DNA from: Bacillota bacterium
Lineage (GTDB): Bacteria; Bacillota_I; Bacilli_A; Acholeplasmatales; Acholeplasmataceae
Direction: 5' to 3'
Length of the DNA stretch: 5,983 nucleotides
Assembly (NCBI GenBank): GCA_006226985.1
Contig: SBGC01000160.1
Coordinates: 1 to 5,983, forward strand
Shown: positions 1-5,304 of the stretch, piece by piece
Layout: every line of letters starts with the position of its first letter
Numbering within the stretch: position 1 is the first letter of the stretch
Made by a program: the position numbers and the translations under genes
Notes under the pieces: model-generated
The model's database searches: none
What the model was told of the DNA's origin: nothing
What the model saw: only the letters and a program-made list of their open reading frames with translations

Positions 1-465
1 GACCATGATCAAATGTCGGTTAAACCTCTTTTATGTTATGTCGGTAAGGATGTAGTCTATCGATCCAAAATGGTTTTATACATCGGTATACTGACGTTCA
101 TATATGCATTTCTTGCATTTTATGTTCAACTCATCTTTTGGTTAATCAAAACGCATTTAGCCATCAATTTAAACATCTATGACCTTCTTTATCTTTATAT
201 CGATGGCTTAATCACCTTAGTCTTTGTTTTATATTTTATACGTGATAAATATAAAGCAACAGCCATTATTTTTGGTATTTTATACTTAATTCTTCAATTT
301 ATTCAAGAAGATTCTTTCATCCTTGTCTTAGCGTATCTTTTTCCTATTAAAAATGTCACTTTTGATGCATATATCCTTGCAATGCCTTATAAAGTATGTT
401 ATATTAGTCTAGGATTGATTCTAACCTATAGAAAATTTAAGTCTGAAGAGATTTATCTCACTTAG
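1..465 (+). CDS. Unrecognised multi-pass membrane protein, 5'-partial
   Basis: The reading frame is open from base 1 (Asp-His-Asp-Gln before the first Met at 13) and ends at TAG 463-465. No Shine-Dalgarno sequence precedes the ATG at 13, so I take the gene to begin outside the window; 13 would be the fallback start, giving 150 residues. Counting from that Met, there are about four to five hydrophobic stretches, at roughly 20-45, 58-76, 83-97, 101-112 and 122-140, separated by short basic or polar loops such as IRDKYK and TYRKFK. This indicates an integral membrane protein. I see no catalytic motif, cysteine pair or transporter signature, and I do not recognise the family. No terminator separates it from the next promoter, which begins 6 bases after the stop. 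It could be the C-terminal part of a larger membrane protein. The coding call is fairly sure; function is unknown. Confidence 0.7.
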   Translation, partial: DHDQMSVKPLLCYVGKDVVYRSKMVLYIGILTFIYAFLAFYVQLIFWLIKTHLAINLNIYDLLYLYIDGLITLVFVLYFIRDKYKATAIIFGILYLILQFIQEDSFILVLAYLFPIKNVTFDAYILAMPYKVCYISLGLILTYRKFKSEEIYLT

Positions 466-470
466 TTTTC

Positions 471-498
471 TTGACATTTTCATGTGTTATGGTATAAT
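471..498 (+). promoter_or_regulatory. Promoter of the infC-rpmI-rplT operon
   Basis: A perfect -35 hexamer TTGACA (471-476) and a perfect -10 hexamer TATAAT (493-498) are separated by 16 bases. Transcription should start near 505. The result is an RNA leader of about 150 nt before infC, which fits a strong housekeeping promoter with downstream control by attenuation. Confidence 0.9.
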
Positions 499-504
499 CA
501 AAAG

Positions 505-640
505 GTAAGTAAATAGAGTGAAAAGAAGAGGTACCCTCTCGCCTGATGGATGAATTCATGGGCAAACGTGTCACGATCATTAATTTGACGCTACAAGTGG
601 GTACATTACGTACACACTTTTTTCTTTTCAACATTATAGG
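505..640 (+). promoter_or_regulatory. Structured operon leader, probable L20-type autoregulatory leader
   Basis: The stretch between the promoter and infC has no convincing gene but clear RNA structure. An early hairpin pairs AGAGG (527-531) with CCTCT (535-539). The segment GTACCC (531-536) is also the exact complement of GGGTAC (599-604), which is the 5' arm of the downstream terminator, so terminator and antiterminator pairings exclude each other. A further stem pairs GCC (541-543) and TGA (544-546) with TCA (556-558) and GGC (561-563). In Firmicutes, infC-rpmI-rplT is known to be controlled by an L20-binding leader that causes early termination when L20 is in excess. Position and architecture match that. 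I cannot show the L20 binding site by eye, so the family assignment is inferred from gene context. Confidence 0.75.
595..628 (+). terminator. Attenuator terminator in the infC leader
   Basis: The arms AAGTGGGTAC (595-604) and GTACACACTT (610-619) form a 10-position stem with one G-A mismatch (600/614) and a 5-base loop (605-609). It is followed by a run of Ts broken by a single C, through 628. It lies about 90 nt after the transcription start and before infC, so it must be conditional. Its 5' arm is sequestered by GTACCC 531-536 in the alternative fold. Confidence 0.8.
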
Positions 641-644
641 AAAT

Positions 645-660
645 GGAGGTGGACTGCATT
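645..660 (+). promoter_or_regulatory. infC ribosome binding site and AUU start codon
   Basis: A strong Shine-Dalgarno sequence GGAGGTG (645-651) is followed after 6 bases by ATT (658-660). No ATG or GTG lies at proper spacing, so the site decides in favour of the non-canonical AUU start known for infC in other bacteria. Confidence 0.85.
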
Positions 661-1191
661 AAACAAATGAAAAACAAATCTACTGAGCTTGTAAACGAAT
701 ATATTCCAAACGTTGAGCTTTTAGTCATTGATGAGACTGGAGCAAAAGTTGGTGTTATTTCGAAAAGAGAAGCGATGGCGATTGCACAACAAAGAGAATA
801 CGATTTAGTCGTCGTATCCCCAGATTCAAGACCGATGGTTGCGAAGCTGATGGATTATTCTAAGTATCGTTATGAACAACAAAGAAAGCTACGTGAAATG
901 AAGAAAAATCAACACGTTGTCGAAATCAAAGAAATTCGTTTAAGCCCAACAATTGATACACATGACTTTGATACGAAGTTAAAGCATGCGCTTAAATTCC
1001 TTGAAAAAGGCGATAAAGTGAAGATATCAATTCGTTTCTTTGGTAGAATGATTACCCATAGTGATCACGGAATGATTGTTATAAACAAATTTATTGAAGC
1101 GATTGGTTCTAATTGCACGGTTGAATCTAAACCGAAGATGGACGGTCGCAGCATGATTGCAATGATTGCACCAATTAACACAGACAAATAG
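658..1191 (+). CDS. infC: Translation initiation factor IF-3 (AUU start)
   Basis: IF3 binds the 30S subunit, keeps it apart from 50S and checks start codon and initiator tRNA pairing. With an ATT start at 658 the product is 177 residues, a normal bacterial length. The N-terminal domain spans about 9-80 and includes the family signature around [13 protein letters not shown] (63-75). A basic linker helix follows (about 70-90), then the C-terminal domain (about 87-175) with [20 protein letters not shown] and the near-terminal PKMDGRSM. The start choice rests on GGAGGTG at 645-651, six bases before ATT 658. The upstream in-frame ATG at 643 overlaps this Shine-Dalgarno sequence and lacks one of its own; the ATG at 667 is too far from it. 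AUU starts are a hallmark of infC and let IF3 limit its own synthesis. It is the first gene of the infC-rpmI-rplT operon. Confidence 0.96.
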   Translation: MKQMKNKSTELVNEYIPNVELLVIDETGAKVGVISKREAMAIAQQREYDLVVVSPDSRPMVAKLMDYSKYRYEQQRKLREMKKNQHVVEIKEIRLSPTIDTHDFDTKLKHALKFLEKGDKVKISIRFFGRMITHSDHGMIVINKFIEAIGSNCTVESKPKMDGRSMIAMIAPINTDK

Positions 1192-1207
1192 AAGGAAGGA
1201 CATAAAC

Positions 1208-1408
1208 ATGCCAAAACAAAAGACACATAGTGGTTTAAAAAAGAGAATTAAAGTAACTGGCACTGGCAAACTTATGCGTGGACATGCATACACAGGCCAT
1301 TTAGCAGCATCAAAAACAACAAAACAAAATAGACAATTAAGAGGCGAAGCACAGGTTGACGCGACTGACAAGAAGCGTATCAAATCATTGATTTCGAACT
1401 TAATGTAA
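1208..1408 (+). CDS. rpmI: 50S ribosomal protein L35
   Basis: This is a small structural protein of the large ribosomal subunit. The 66-residue product has the typical length and the conserved opening [21 protein letters not shown], a central [17 protein letters not shown] stretch and a lysine/arginine-rich composition. The start at 1208 is preceded by AAGGAAGGA (1192-1200) with 7-base spacing. An in-frame ATG at 1166 would put 14 extra residues inside the end of infC and before the ribosome binding site, so it is rejected. The gene begins 16 bases after the infC stop and ends 18 bases before rplT, consistent with one transcript. Control by the shared leader is expected. Confidence 0.97.
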   Translation: MPKQKTHSGLKKRIKVTGTGKLMRGHAYTGHLAASKTTKQNRQLRGEAQVDATDKKRIKSLISNLM

Positions 1409-1426
1409 TACAGGAGGGAAAAGAAC

Positions 1427-1966
1427 ATGCCAAGAGTTAAGGGCGGATTTGTCGCTAGACGTCGTCGTAAAAAAATATTAAAGCTTGCTAAGGGTTATTT
1501 TGGATCCAAGAGCACGATTTTCAGAACTGCTAACGAACAAGTGATGCGTTCATTAAGATACGCATACCGTGATCGTAAGAAGAAAAAGAGTGAATTCAGA
1601 AAATTATGGATTCAAAGAATTAATGCAGCTGCTAAATTAAATGGTACAAAGTATTCAACATTAATCCATGGTTTAGCATTAGCAAATGTTCAAGTGAACA
1701 GAAAGATGTTAGCTGATATTGCTGTACATCAACCAGAAGATTTCACAGCATATGTTAAATTAGCTAATGCAGCGCTTAGTGGTAACTTACCTAAAGTAGA
1801 AAAAGTTGCTCCTAAGAAAGAAGTTAAAAAAGTTGAAACAGTTACTGAAGCCGTTGATTACTCAAAAATGTTAGTTAAAGAATTAAAAGCTTTAGCTTCT
1901 GAAAAGGGTATTGAAGGCGCAGACAAAATGTTAAAGGCTGAACTCGTTGAAGTTTTAAGCAAGTAA
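1427..1966 (+). CDS. rplT: 50S ribosomal protein L20 with C-terminal extension
   Basis: L20 is an early 23S rRNA-binding assembly protein and the likely autorepressor of this operon. Residues 1-118 are a full standard L20: [52 protein letters not shown] and [11 protein letters not shown]. The family usually ends near residue 117-120, but this protein has 179. Residues about 121-143 form a Lys/Glu/Val-rich linker. Residues about 144-179 ([16 protein letters not shown], then [11 protein letters not shown]) have the helix - glycine turn - helix pattern of SAP/Rho_N-type nucleic-acid-binding domains. That assignment is by eye. Both parts are in one unbroken frame with similar codon use, so the extension is not an artefact of a lost stop within this window. 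The ribosome binding site is AGGAGGG (1412-1418), and a terminator follows directly. Confidence 0.96.
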   Translation: MPRVKGGFVARRRRKKILKLAKGYFGSKSTIFRTANEQVMRSLRYAYRDRKKKKSEFRKLWIQRINAAAKLNGTKYSTLIHGLALANVQVNRKMLADIAVHQPEDFTAYVKLANAALSGNLPKVEKVAPKKEVKKVETVTEAVDYSKMLVKELKALASEKGIEGADKMLKAELVEVLSK

Positions 1967-1971
1967 AATGC

Positions 1972-2001
1972 AAAAAGGGTGGAAAATTCCACTCTTTTTT
2001 T
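1972..2001 (+). terminator. Terminator of the infC-rpmI-rplT operon
   Basis: The stem pairs 1972-1983 with 1988-1999 (core GGGTGGA with TCCACTC, including one G-T pair), has a 4-base loop, and is followed by Ts to 2001. It begins 6 bases after the rplT stop. The upstream A-run pairing with the T-run means it could also work on the opposite strand. Confidence 0.93.
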
Positions 2002-2002
2002 G

Positions 2003-2008
2003 TATAAT
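2003..2008 (+). promoter_or_regulatory. Candidate -10 element for the membrane protein gene
   Basis: TATAAT lies immediately after the rplT terminator and 19 bases before the next start codon. No good -35 is seen; the region 1980-1992 lies inside the terminator hairpin. A new promoter is needed after such a terminator, so this is plausible but only half supported. The 5' leader would be about 12-15 nt. Confidence 0.5.
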
Positions 2009-2026
2009 AATTTCATAGGTGAAGAC

Positions 2027-3484
2027 ATGAAAAAACGCATCCTTATCGCTTTAATACTATCACTCTTAACCATTTTGTTCTTACCAACAGCATTAGTACT
2101 TATGGATTTAAGAGGTCAAGTCATTTCAATCTTAGCGTCAATTGTAGTTTTTGTGATTATTGGCGTTTATGTTTTCGGTGGAGTACCAAAGATGATTGTT
2201 TATCTGATTTATGGTGCGATAACTTCACTGTTTCTTTTTGTTTTCGAAGAACCCTATCATTTACCGATAGTTTTTATCGGAACATTATTATTTGTACTAC
2301 ATCCATTATCAGCATTTGAAGATTATCTATCTCAAAAAATGTTACCAGAAGATGTATTACCGATAAGAATTAGTATTCATGGATCGTACTGGCCATTTTA
2401 TGCATATTTTAAAGAAATGAAGAATTTCTATCATTTACCTCAAGCACGCAAATTATATACAAAGAAAACATATTTACACCTCAGACAGTTTACAACGATA
2501 ATGCTACTTTCTGCAGGCATATTCTTATACATTCATGGTATTAGTTTTATCGCCAACTCTTTAGATGATTTTTCATGGTATAGATTCTTTATCTTTTATG
2601 CAGTCATTATCGTCTTTATCTTAGCATTTTACACCATTAAAAAGGGATTTACATCAACCTTTAGAACACTTGTGATCTCGCTTTTTCCACCGATGATTTA
2701 CTTAATCTTAGTTTCAACATTCCCAGATGCGATTAAATACTCGTTTGCAGGATCTGTCTTGGTACTAGGTATCGTTATTTCAATAGTTGAACTCACAAAA
2801 TATTATCAACGAGTTGCTTATGATAGTTATCACTATTACGATGTCGATCAACAGCTAGAAGTGTTTGCAAATGCTTTATTTGAACCACTTGTATATAATG
2901 AATCTTTCACAAAATGCGGACATTTCCAAATTAAAGTAAAGCTTGAAACATTTCAAAAACATTTTCACGACATTTTAGTTTATGCTAACTTTTTTAGATT
3001 TATCATTACCGCTTATGCATTTGGCAAAGAATGTGTACATGTGTATGCTGATTTTCATGAGAAAAACGAAAAACGTGCAGAAAAATTCAAGGTCTATCTA
3101 GAAGCTAAATTTAAAATGGCTGTACCTATGGATTTAATTGATGATCCAAATAAATCACAATATGAAAAAAAATTCTTTCATCGTCCAAACTATATTATTG
3201 CACGTGCTCAAAATCTAGCGAATCTTTTAAAAGAACTTGAGATTCGAACAAAGATTATTATTAGTATCATCGCCTATTTTGAACTTGAAGAAGAATTAGA
3301 GGATTTTCAATCCGATTTCCCTGCAGTTAGACTTGATGATTTATCGGATGAAGCTTATATTACCGCACGTATCGATGTGCCTTCTGTCAATGTGGATTAT
3401 ATGATTGAATCTAAAATTAGAGAAGTCTTGTTATCTTTAATGGTTCATCACGGTCAATTTGTAAGAATTTCAGTATATTACTAA
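2027..3484 (+). CDS. Unrecognised polytopic membrane protein with large soluble C-terminal domain
   Basis: The product is 485 residues. The start at 2027 is chosen because AGGTGA (2017-2022) precedes it by 4 bases. The same frame stays open to a GTG at 1979, but that codon lies inside the rplT terminator and has no ribosome binding site. About eight hydrophobic segments are visible: 5-26, 31-50, 56-74, 79-97, then, after a polar stretch (98-152), 153-176, 185-204, 212-232 and 238-256. The last roughly 228 residues are polar with mixed charge, containing an aromatic Tyr/His patch near 265-271 and an acidic ELEEELEDF stretch, and are probably cytoplasmic. I see no Walker, GGDEF, kinase or transporter motif and do not recognise the family. 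The gene stands alone between two terminators, so context gives no functional hint. Confidence 0.85.
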   Translation: MKKRILIALILSLLTILFLPTALVLMDLRGQVISILASIVVFVIIGVYVFGGVPKMIVYLIYGAITSLFLFVFEEPYHLPIVFIGTLLFVLHPLSAFEDYLSQKMLPEDVLPIRISIHGSYWPFYAYFKEMKNFYHLPQARKLYTKKTYLHLRQFTTIMLLSAGIFLYIHGISFIANSLDDFSWYRFFIFYAVIIVFILAFYTIKKGFTSTFRTLVISLFPPMIYLILVSTFPDAIKYSFAGSVLVLGIVISIVELTKYYQRVAYDSYHYYDVDQQLEVFANALFEPLVYNESFTKCGHFQIKVKLETFQKHFHDILVYANFFRFIITAYAFGKECVHVYADFHEKNEKRAEKFKVYLEAKFKMAVPMDLIDDPNKSQYEKKFFHRPNYIIARAQNLANLLKELEIRTKIIISIIAYFELEEELEDFQSDFPAVRLDDLSDEAYITARIDVPSVNVDYMIESKIREVLLSLMVHHGQFVRISVYY

Positions 3485-3510
3485 GTTAGCCCTAAGGGCT
3501 AGCTTTTTTT
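3485..3510 (+). terminator. Terminator after the membrane protein gene
   Basis: GTTAGCCC (3485-3492) pairs with GGGCTAGC (3496-3503) over 8 bp (one G-T) around a TAA loop, followed by seven Ts (3504-3510). It starts at the base after the stop codon. Confidence 0.94.
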
Positions 3511-3539
3511 ATATCCTATTTCTAAAAGGATTATTTTTC

Positions 3540-3568
3540 TTGACATTCTTTTTTATTAGTGATAAATT
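3540..3568 (+). promoter_or_regulatory. Promoter of the intergenic RNA
   Basis: A perfect -35 TTGACA (3540-3545) and a -10-like TAAATT (3563-3568, four of six consensus bases) are separated by 17 bases. Transcription should begin near 3575, just before the 5' arm of the closing helix of the RNA downstream. Confidence 0.75.
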
Positions 3569-3574
3569 GAAGGT

Positions 3575-3723
3575 GAACCTAGGAAGCAGCCGTGGAACCC
3601 AAATCATTACTATGGGAACTAAAACGATATTGGCGTGAACGCCATTTTATGGAATCCCGATATATCGACAAGATAGCACCCACTTAGAACTATTTCGTTC
3701 TCACAGCTTTCTAGGCTTTTTTT
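3575..3723 (+). ncRNA. Candidate stand-alone structured RNA, family unknown (6S-like possible)
   Basis: This 290-base intergenic gap holds no plausible open frame but has its own promoter and clear end-to-end structure. CCTAGGAAGC (3578-3587) pairs with GCTTTCTAGG (3706-3715) over 10 bp with one G-U, closing the molecule, and a T-run (3717-3723) follows as a terminator. Inside are a second helix GTGG (3592-3595) with CCAC (3680-3683); a hairpin TGGCG-TGAA-CGCCA (3631-3644), which may be lengthened by CGATAT (3625-3630) with ATATCG (3662-3667); and a 3' hairpin AGAAC/GTTCT (3686-3690/3697-3701). GGG 3614-3616 can pair with CCC 3598-3600 or CCC 3656-3658. A stable ~150-nt RNA with paired ends and a small 3' hairpin recalls 6S RNA, but the open bubble on the 5' side is too short for a confident call. 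A cis-regulatory leader for the peptidase is the alternative. Confidence 0.6.
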
Positions 3724-3736
3724 ATGCCAAAAAACG

Positions 3737-3745
3737 TGCTATAAT
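3737..3745 (+). promoter_or_regulatory. Extended -10 promoter of the peptidase gene
   Basis: TGCTATAAT (3737-3745) is an extended -10 element (TGn plus a perfect TATAAT). The -35 position falls in the T-run of the preceding RNA terminator and is not consensus, which extended -10 promoters tolerate. The expected start is near 3752, giving a short leader and separating the peptidase from the upstream RNA. Confidence 0.75.
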
Positions 3746-3773
3746 AAGGTCAATATGTTCAAAGGGGTATATC

Positions 3774-4832
3774 ATGAAAAAAGAATATGAAATATTAAAG
3801 AAAATATCGTTATTGCCAGGTGTTCCTGGTAATGAAAAAAAGGTCAGTCAATTTATTGCAAGTGAAATTAAACCCTATGCTGATGAAGTCATTTATGACA
3901 ATTTAGGGTCTGTTATCGCAACCAAGAAAAACAATGGTCCGAAAGTGATGATTGCTGGTCATATGGATGAAGTAGGTTTACTTGTCACACAAATTACCAA
4001 AGAAGGTTTTGTGAAATTTCAAACACTCGGTGGTTGGTTTTCACAAGTCATGCTTGCTCAAGTTTGGGAAATTCACACCAAAAAAGGTGTTGTTCATGGT
4101 GTAACAGGTGTTAAACCACCACATATCATTCCACAAGATAAAAGAAATGTAGCCATTGGTATTGATACAATGTATTTAGATATCGGTGTTTCTTCAAAAG
4201 AGGAAGCTGAAAAACTTGGTGTTGAACCAGGGAATATGGTTGTTCCACACAGTGAATTTATCGTCTTAGGCAATGAAAAATATTTACTTTCTAAAGCATG
4301 GGATAATAGAATCGGTAGTGCTGCAGTGATTGAAATCATGAAACGCTTAAAGGATTACCCTAATGAAGTTTATGCAACATTTACTGTCCAAGAGGAAGTC
4401 GGTCTTCGTGGTGCTAAAACAAGTAGTTACGTTGTTGAACCAGAGATTGCGATTGCAGTTGATACTGGATTAGCAAATGATGTTCCTGGTGGTGAATCTG
4501 CTGAACAATCGCTTGGTAAAGGTCCTCAAATTCTCTTATATGATGGTGGATTAGTTCCTAATCAAGCATTAAGACAACTTGTCATTGACACTGCAAAAGA
4601 AGAAAATATACCTTATCAAGAAGCATTCATTGTAGGTGGTAGAACCGATGCTGGCCATATGCATTTAGCGCATCGTGGAGCGGCTGGACTATCTATTGGT
4701 ATACCAACAAGATATATGCATTCTCATACATCGATTATTCATTATGATGATTATGAAAATACAGTAAAATTAGTTCTTGCAGTCATTAAGAAACTCGATC
4801 GAAAAACAGTTGATCATATTTTATTCGATTAG
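3774..4832 (+). CDS. M42 family metallopeptidase (glutamyl/deblocking aminopeptidase-like)
   Basis: This is a cytoplasmic di-metal aminopeptidase of the M42 family (the TET-forming group often annotated as glutamyl aminopeptidase or cellulase M), which trims peptides to free amino acids. The 352-residue product is full length. All expected active-site residues are visible: His63 and Asp65 in GHMDEVG, bridging Asp177 in WDNRIG, catalytic base Glu207 and ligand Glu208 in QEEVGLRGA, Asp230 in VDTG, and the last His ligand at 318 in RYMHSHTS. The GGRTDAGHMH loop (288-297) is also typical. There is no signal peptide. The start at 3774 has AAAGGGG (3761-3767) upstream at 6 bases. The gene is monocistronic, with its own extended -10 promoter and a terminator overlapping its stop. 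Exact substrate preference cannot be read from the sequence, so I give no symbol. Confidence 0.96.
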   Translation: MKKEYEILKKISLLPGVPGNEKKVSQFIASEIKPYADEVIYDNLGSVIATKKNNGPKVMIAGHMDEVGLLVTQITKEGFVKFQTLGGWFSQVMLAQVWEIHTKKGVVHGVTGVKPPHIIPQDKRNVAIGIDTMYLDIGVSSKEEAEKLGVEPGNMVVPHSEFIVLGNEKYLLSKAWDNRIGSAAVIEIMKRLKDYPNEVYATFTVQEEVGLRGAKTSSYVVEPEIAIAVDTGLANDVPGGESAEQSLGKGPQILLYDGGLVPNQALRQLVIDTAKEENIPYQEAFIVGGRTDAGHMHLAHRGAAGLSIGIPTRYMHSHTSIIHYDDYENTVKLVLAVIKKLDRKTVDHILFD

Positions 4833-4854
4833 CACTCAGCTTGAGTGCTTTTTT
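4831..4854 (+). terminator. Terminator of the peptidase gene, overlapping its stop codon
   Basis: AGCACTCA (4831-4838) pairs perfectly with TGAGTGCT (4842-4849) around a 3-base loop, followed by Ts to 4854. The first two stem bases are the last two bases of the TAG stop. Confidence 0.94.
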
Positions 4855-4855
4855 A

Positions 4856-4884
4856 TTGACTTCATTTTCAAACTTATGTATAAT
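4856..4884 (+). promoter_or_regulatory. Promoter of the metal-resistance operon
   Basis: TTGACT (4856-4861) and a perfect TATAAT (4879-4884) have ideal 17-base spacing. Transcription should start near 4890, inside the inverted repeat described next. A strong promoter held down by a repressor is the usual arrangement for ArsR/SmtB-controlled operons. Confidence 0.9.
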
Positions 4885-4885
4885 A

Positions 4886-4907
4886 CAGTTGAATAACTGC
4901 TCAACTG
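4886..4907 (+). promoter_or_regulatory. Putative ArsR/SmtB-type operator
   Basis: CAGTTGA (4886-4892) and TCAACTG (4901-4907) form a perfect 7+7 bp inverted repeat around 8 central bases. It contains TGA-N8-TCA, the core spacing of SmtB/CadC-family operators. It begins one base after the -10 hexamer and covers the expected transcription start, so a bound repressor would block the polymerase. Its position ahead of the repressor gene indicates autoregulation. Confidence 0.82.
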
Positions 4908-4920
4908 AAAGGGTGATAAC

Positions 4921-5304
4921 ATGAAAAAAGCTTGTGATGTGAATTGTAATTGCACAATCTTTCATAAAGATATCCTAGATCGCGTCGAACATGAACTTCA
5001 TCATGATCATGAATTTGACGATCTTGTATCGTTATTTAAGCTACTCAATGATAAATCACGCTTAAAGATACTTGAAGCCATTAAAGATGAGCGTTTATGT
5101 GTTTGTGATTTAGCACATTTATTAGGCATCTCAAAATCAGCAATCTCCCACCAAATGAAGTCACTTAAGGCTTTTGATCTTGTTGAAAGTCATAAAGAAG
5201 GAAAAATGGTTTATTATCATTTAAAGGATCAAAATATCCGCTTTTTAATTGACCATGGTTATAGACACACGAAAGGAAAAGCTTATGATAAGAAAAACGA
5301 TTAA
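4921..5304 (+). CDS. ArsR/SmtB-family metal-sensing repressor, CadC-like
   Basis: This is a dimeric winged-helix repressor that leaves DNA on binding metal. The 127-residue product has the family layout: a long N-terminal arm, the LFKLLNDKSRLKIL helix (38-51), RLCVCDLA (58-65) opening the helix-turn-helix, recognition helix SKSAISHQMKSL (71-82), and a wing with EGKMVYYHL (93-101). Cys60 and Cys62 form the ELCVC-type motif; with Cys5, Cys9 and Cys11 of the arm they resemble the soft-metal site of CadC, which senses Cd/Pb/Bi. The arm also has His24, 27, 28 and 30. The C-terminal zinc site is degenerate: Asp103 and His116 fit, but Asn105 and Gly119 replace the usual His and Glu. The start at 4921 follows a purine-rich AAAGGGTG (4908-4915). 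The gene lies first in the operon, behind its likely operator, and overlaps the transporter gene. The exact metal is uncertain. Confidence 0.94.
   Translation: MKKACDVNCNCTIFHKDILDRVEHELHHDHEFDDLVSLFKLLNDKSRLKILEAIKDERLCVCDLAHLLGISKSAISHQMKSLKAFDLVESHKEGKMVYYHLKDQNIRFLIDHGYRHTKGKAYDKKND

Noticed and set aside
1166..1207. Upstream ATG adding 14 residues to L35
   Set aside because: It lies inside infC, before the AAGGAAGGA ribosome binding site, and L35 proteins begin with MPK.
1027..1428. 133-codon open frame on the minus strand across the end of infC and rpmI
   Set aside because: It is antisense to two unmistakable ribosomal-operon genes, its product resembles no protein, and it lacks a promoter; it is a composition shadow.
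1979..2026. Upstream GTG start adding 16 residues to the membrane protein
   Set aside because: The GTG lies within the rplT terminator stem, upstream of the likely -10 element, and has no ribosome binding site; the ATG at 2027 has AGGTGA upstream.
1858..2073. 71-codon minus-strand open frame across the rplT end and the terminator
   Set aside because: It runs through the terminator hairpin, which encodes an artefactual stretch, and it overlaps the rplT extension antisense.
3575..3600. SRP (4.5S-like) RNA, because of the AGGAAGCAGCC string
   Set aside because: The string resembles the 3' side of the SRP domain IV loop, but the matching 5' side (CAGG plus GGAA-type tetraloop) is missing, and these bases instead pair with the 3' end of the RNA.
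3575..3723. T-box or known metabolite riboswitch controlling the M42 peptidase
   Set aside because: No T-box AGGGTGGNACCGCG-type motif and no recognisable riboswitch core is present, and the peptidase has its own extended -10 promoter downstream of the T-run.
4094..4339. 81-codon minus-strand open frame inside the M42 peptidase gene
   Set aside because: It is fully antisense to a conserved active-site region, so it is a shadow.
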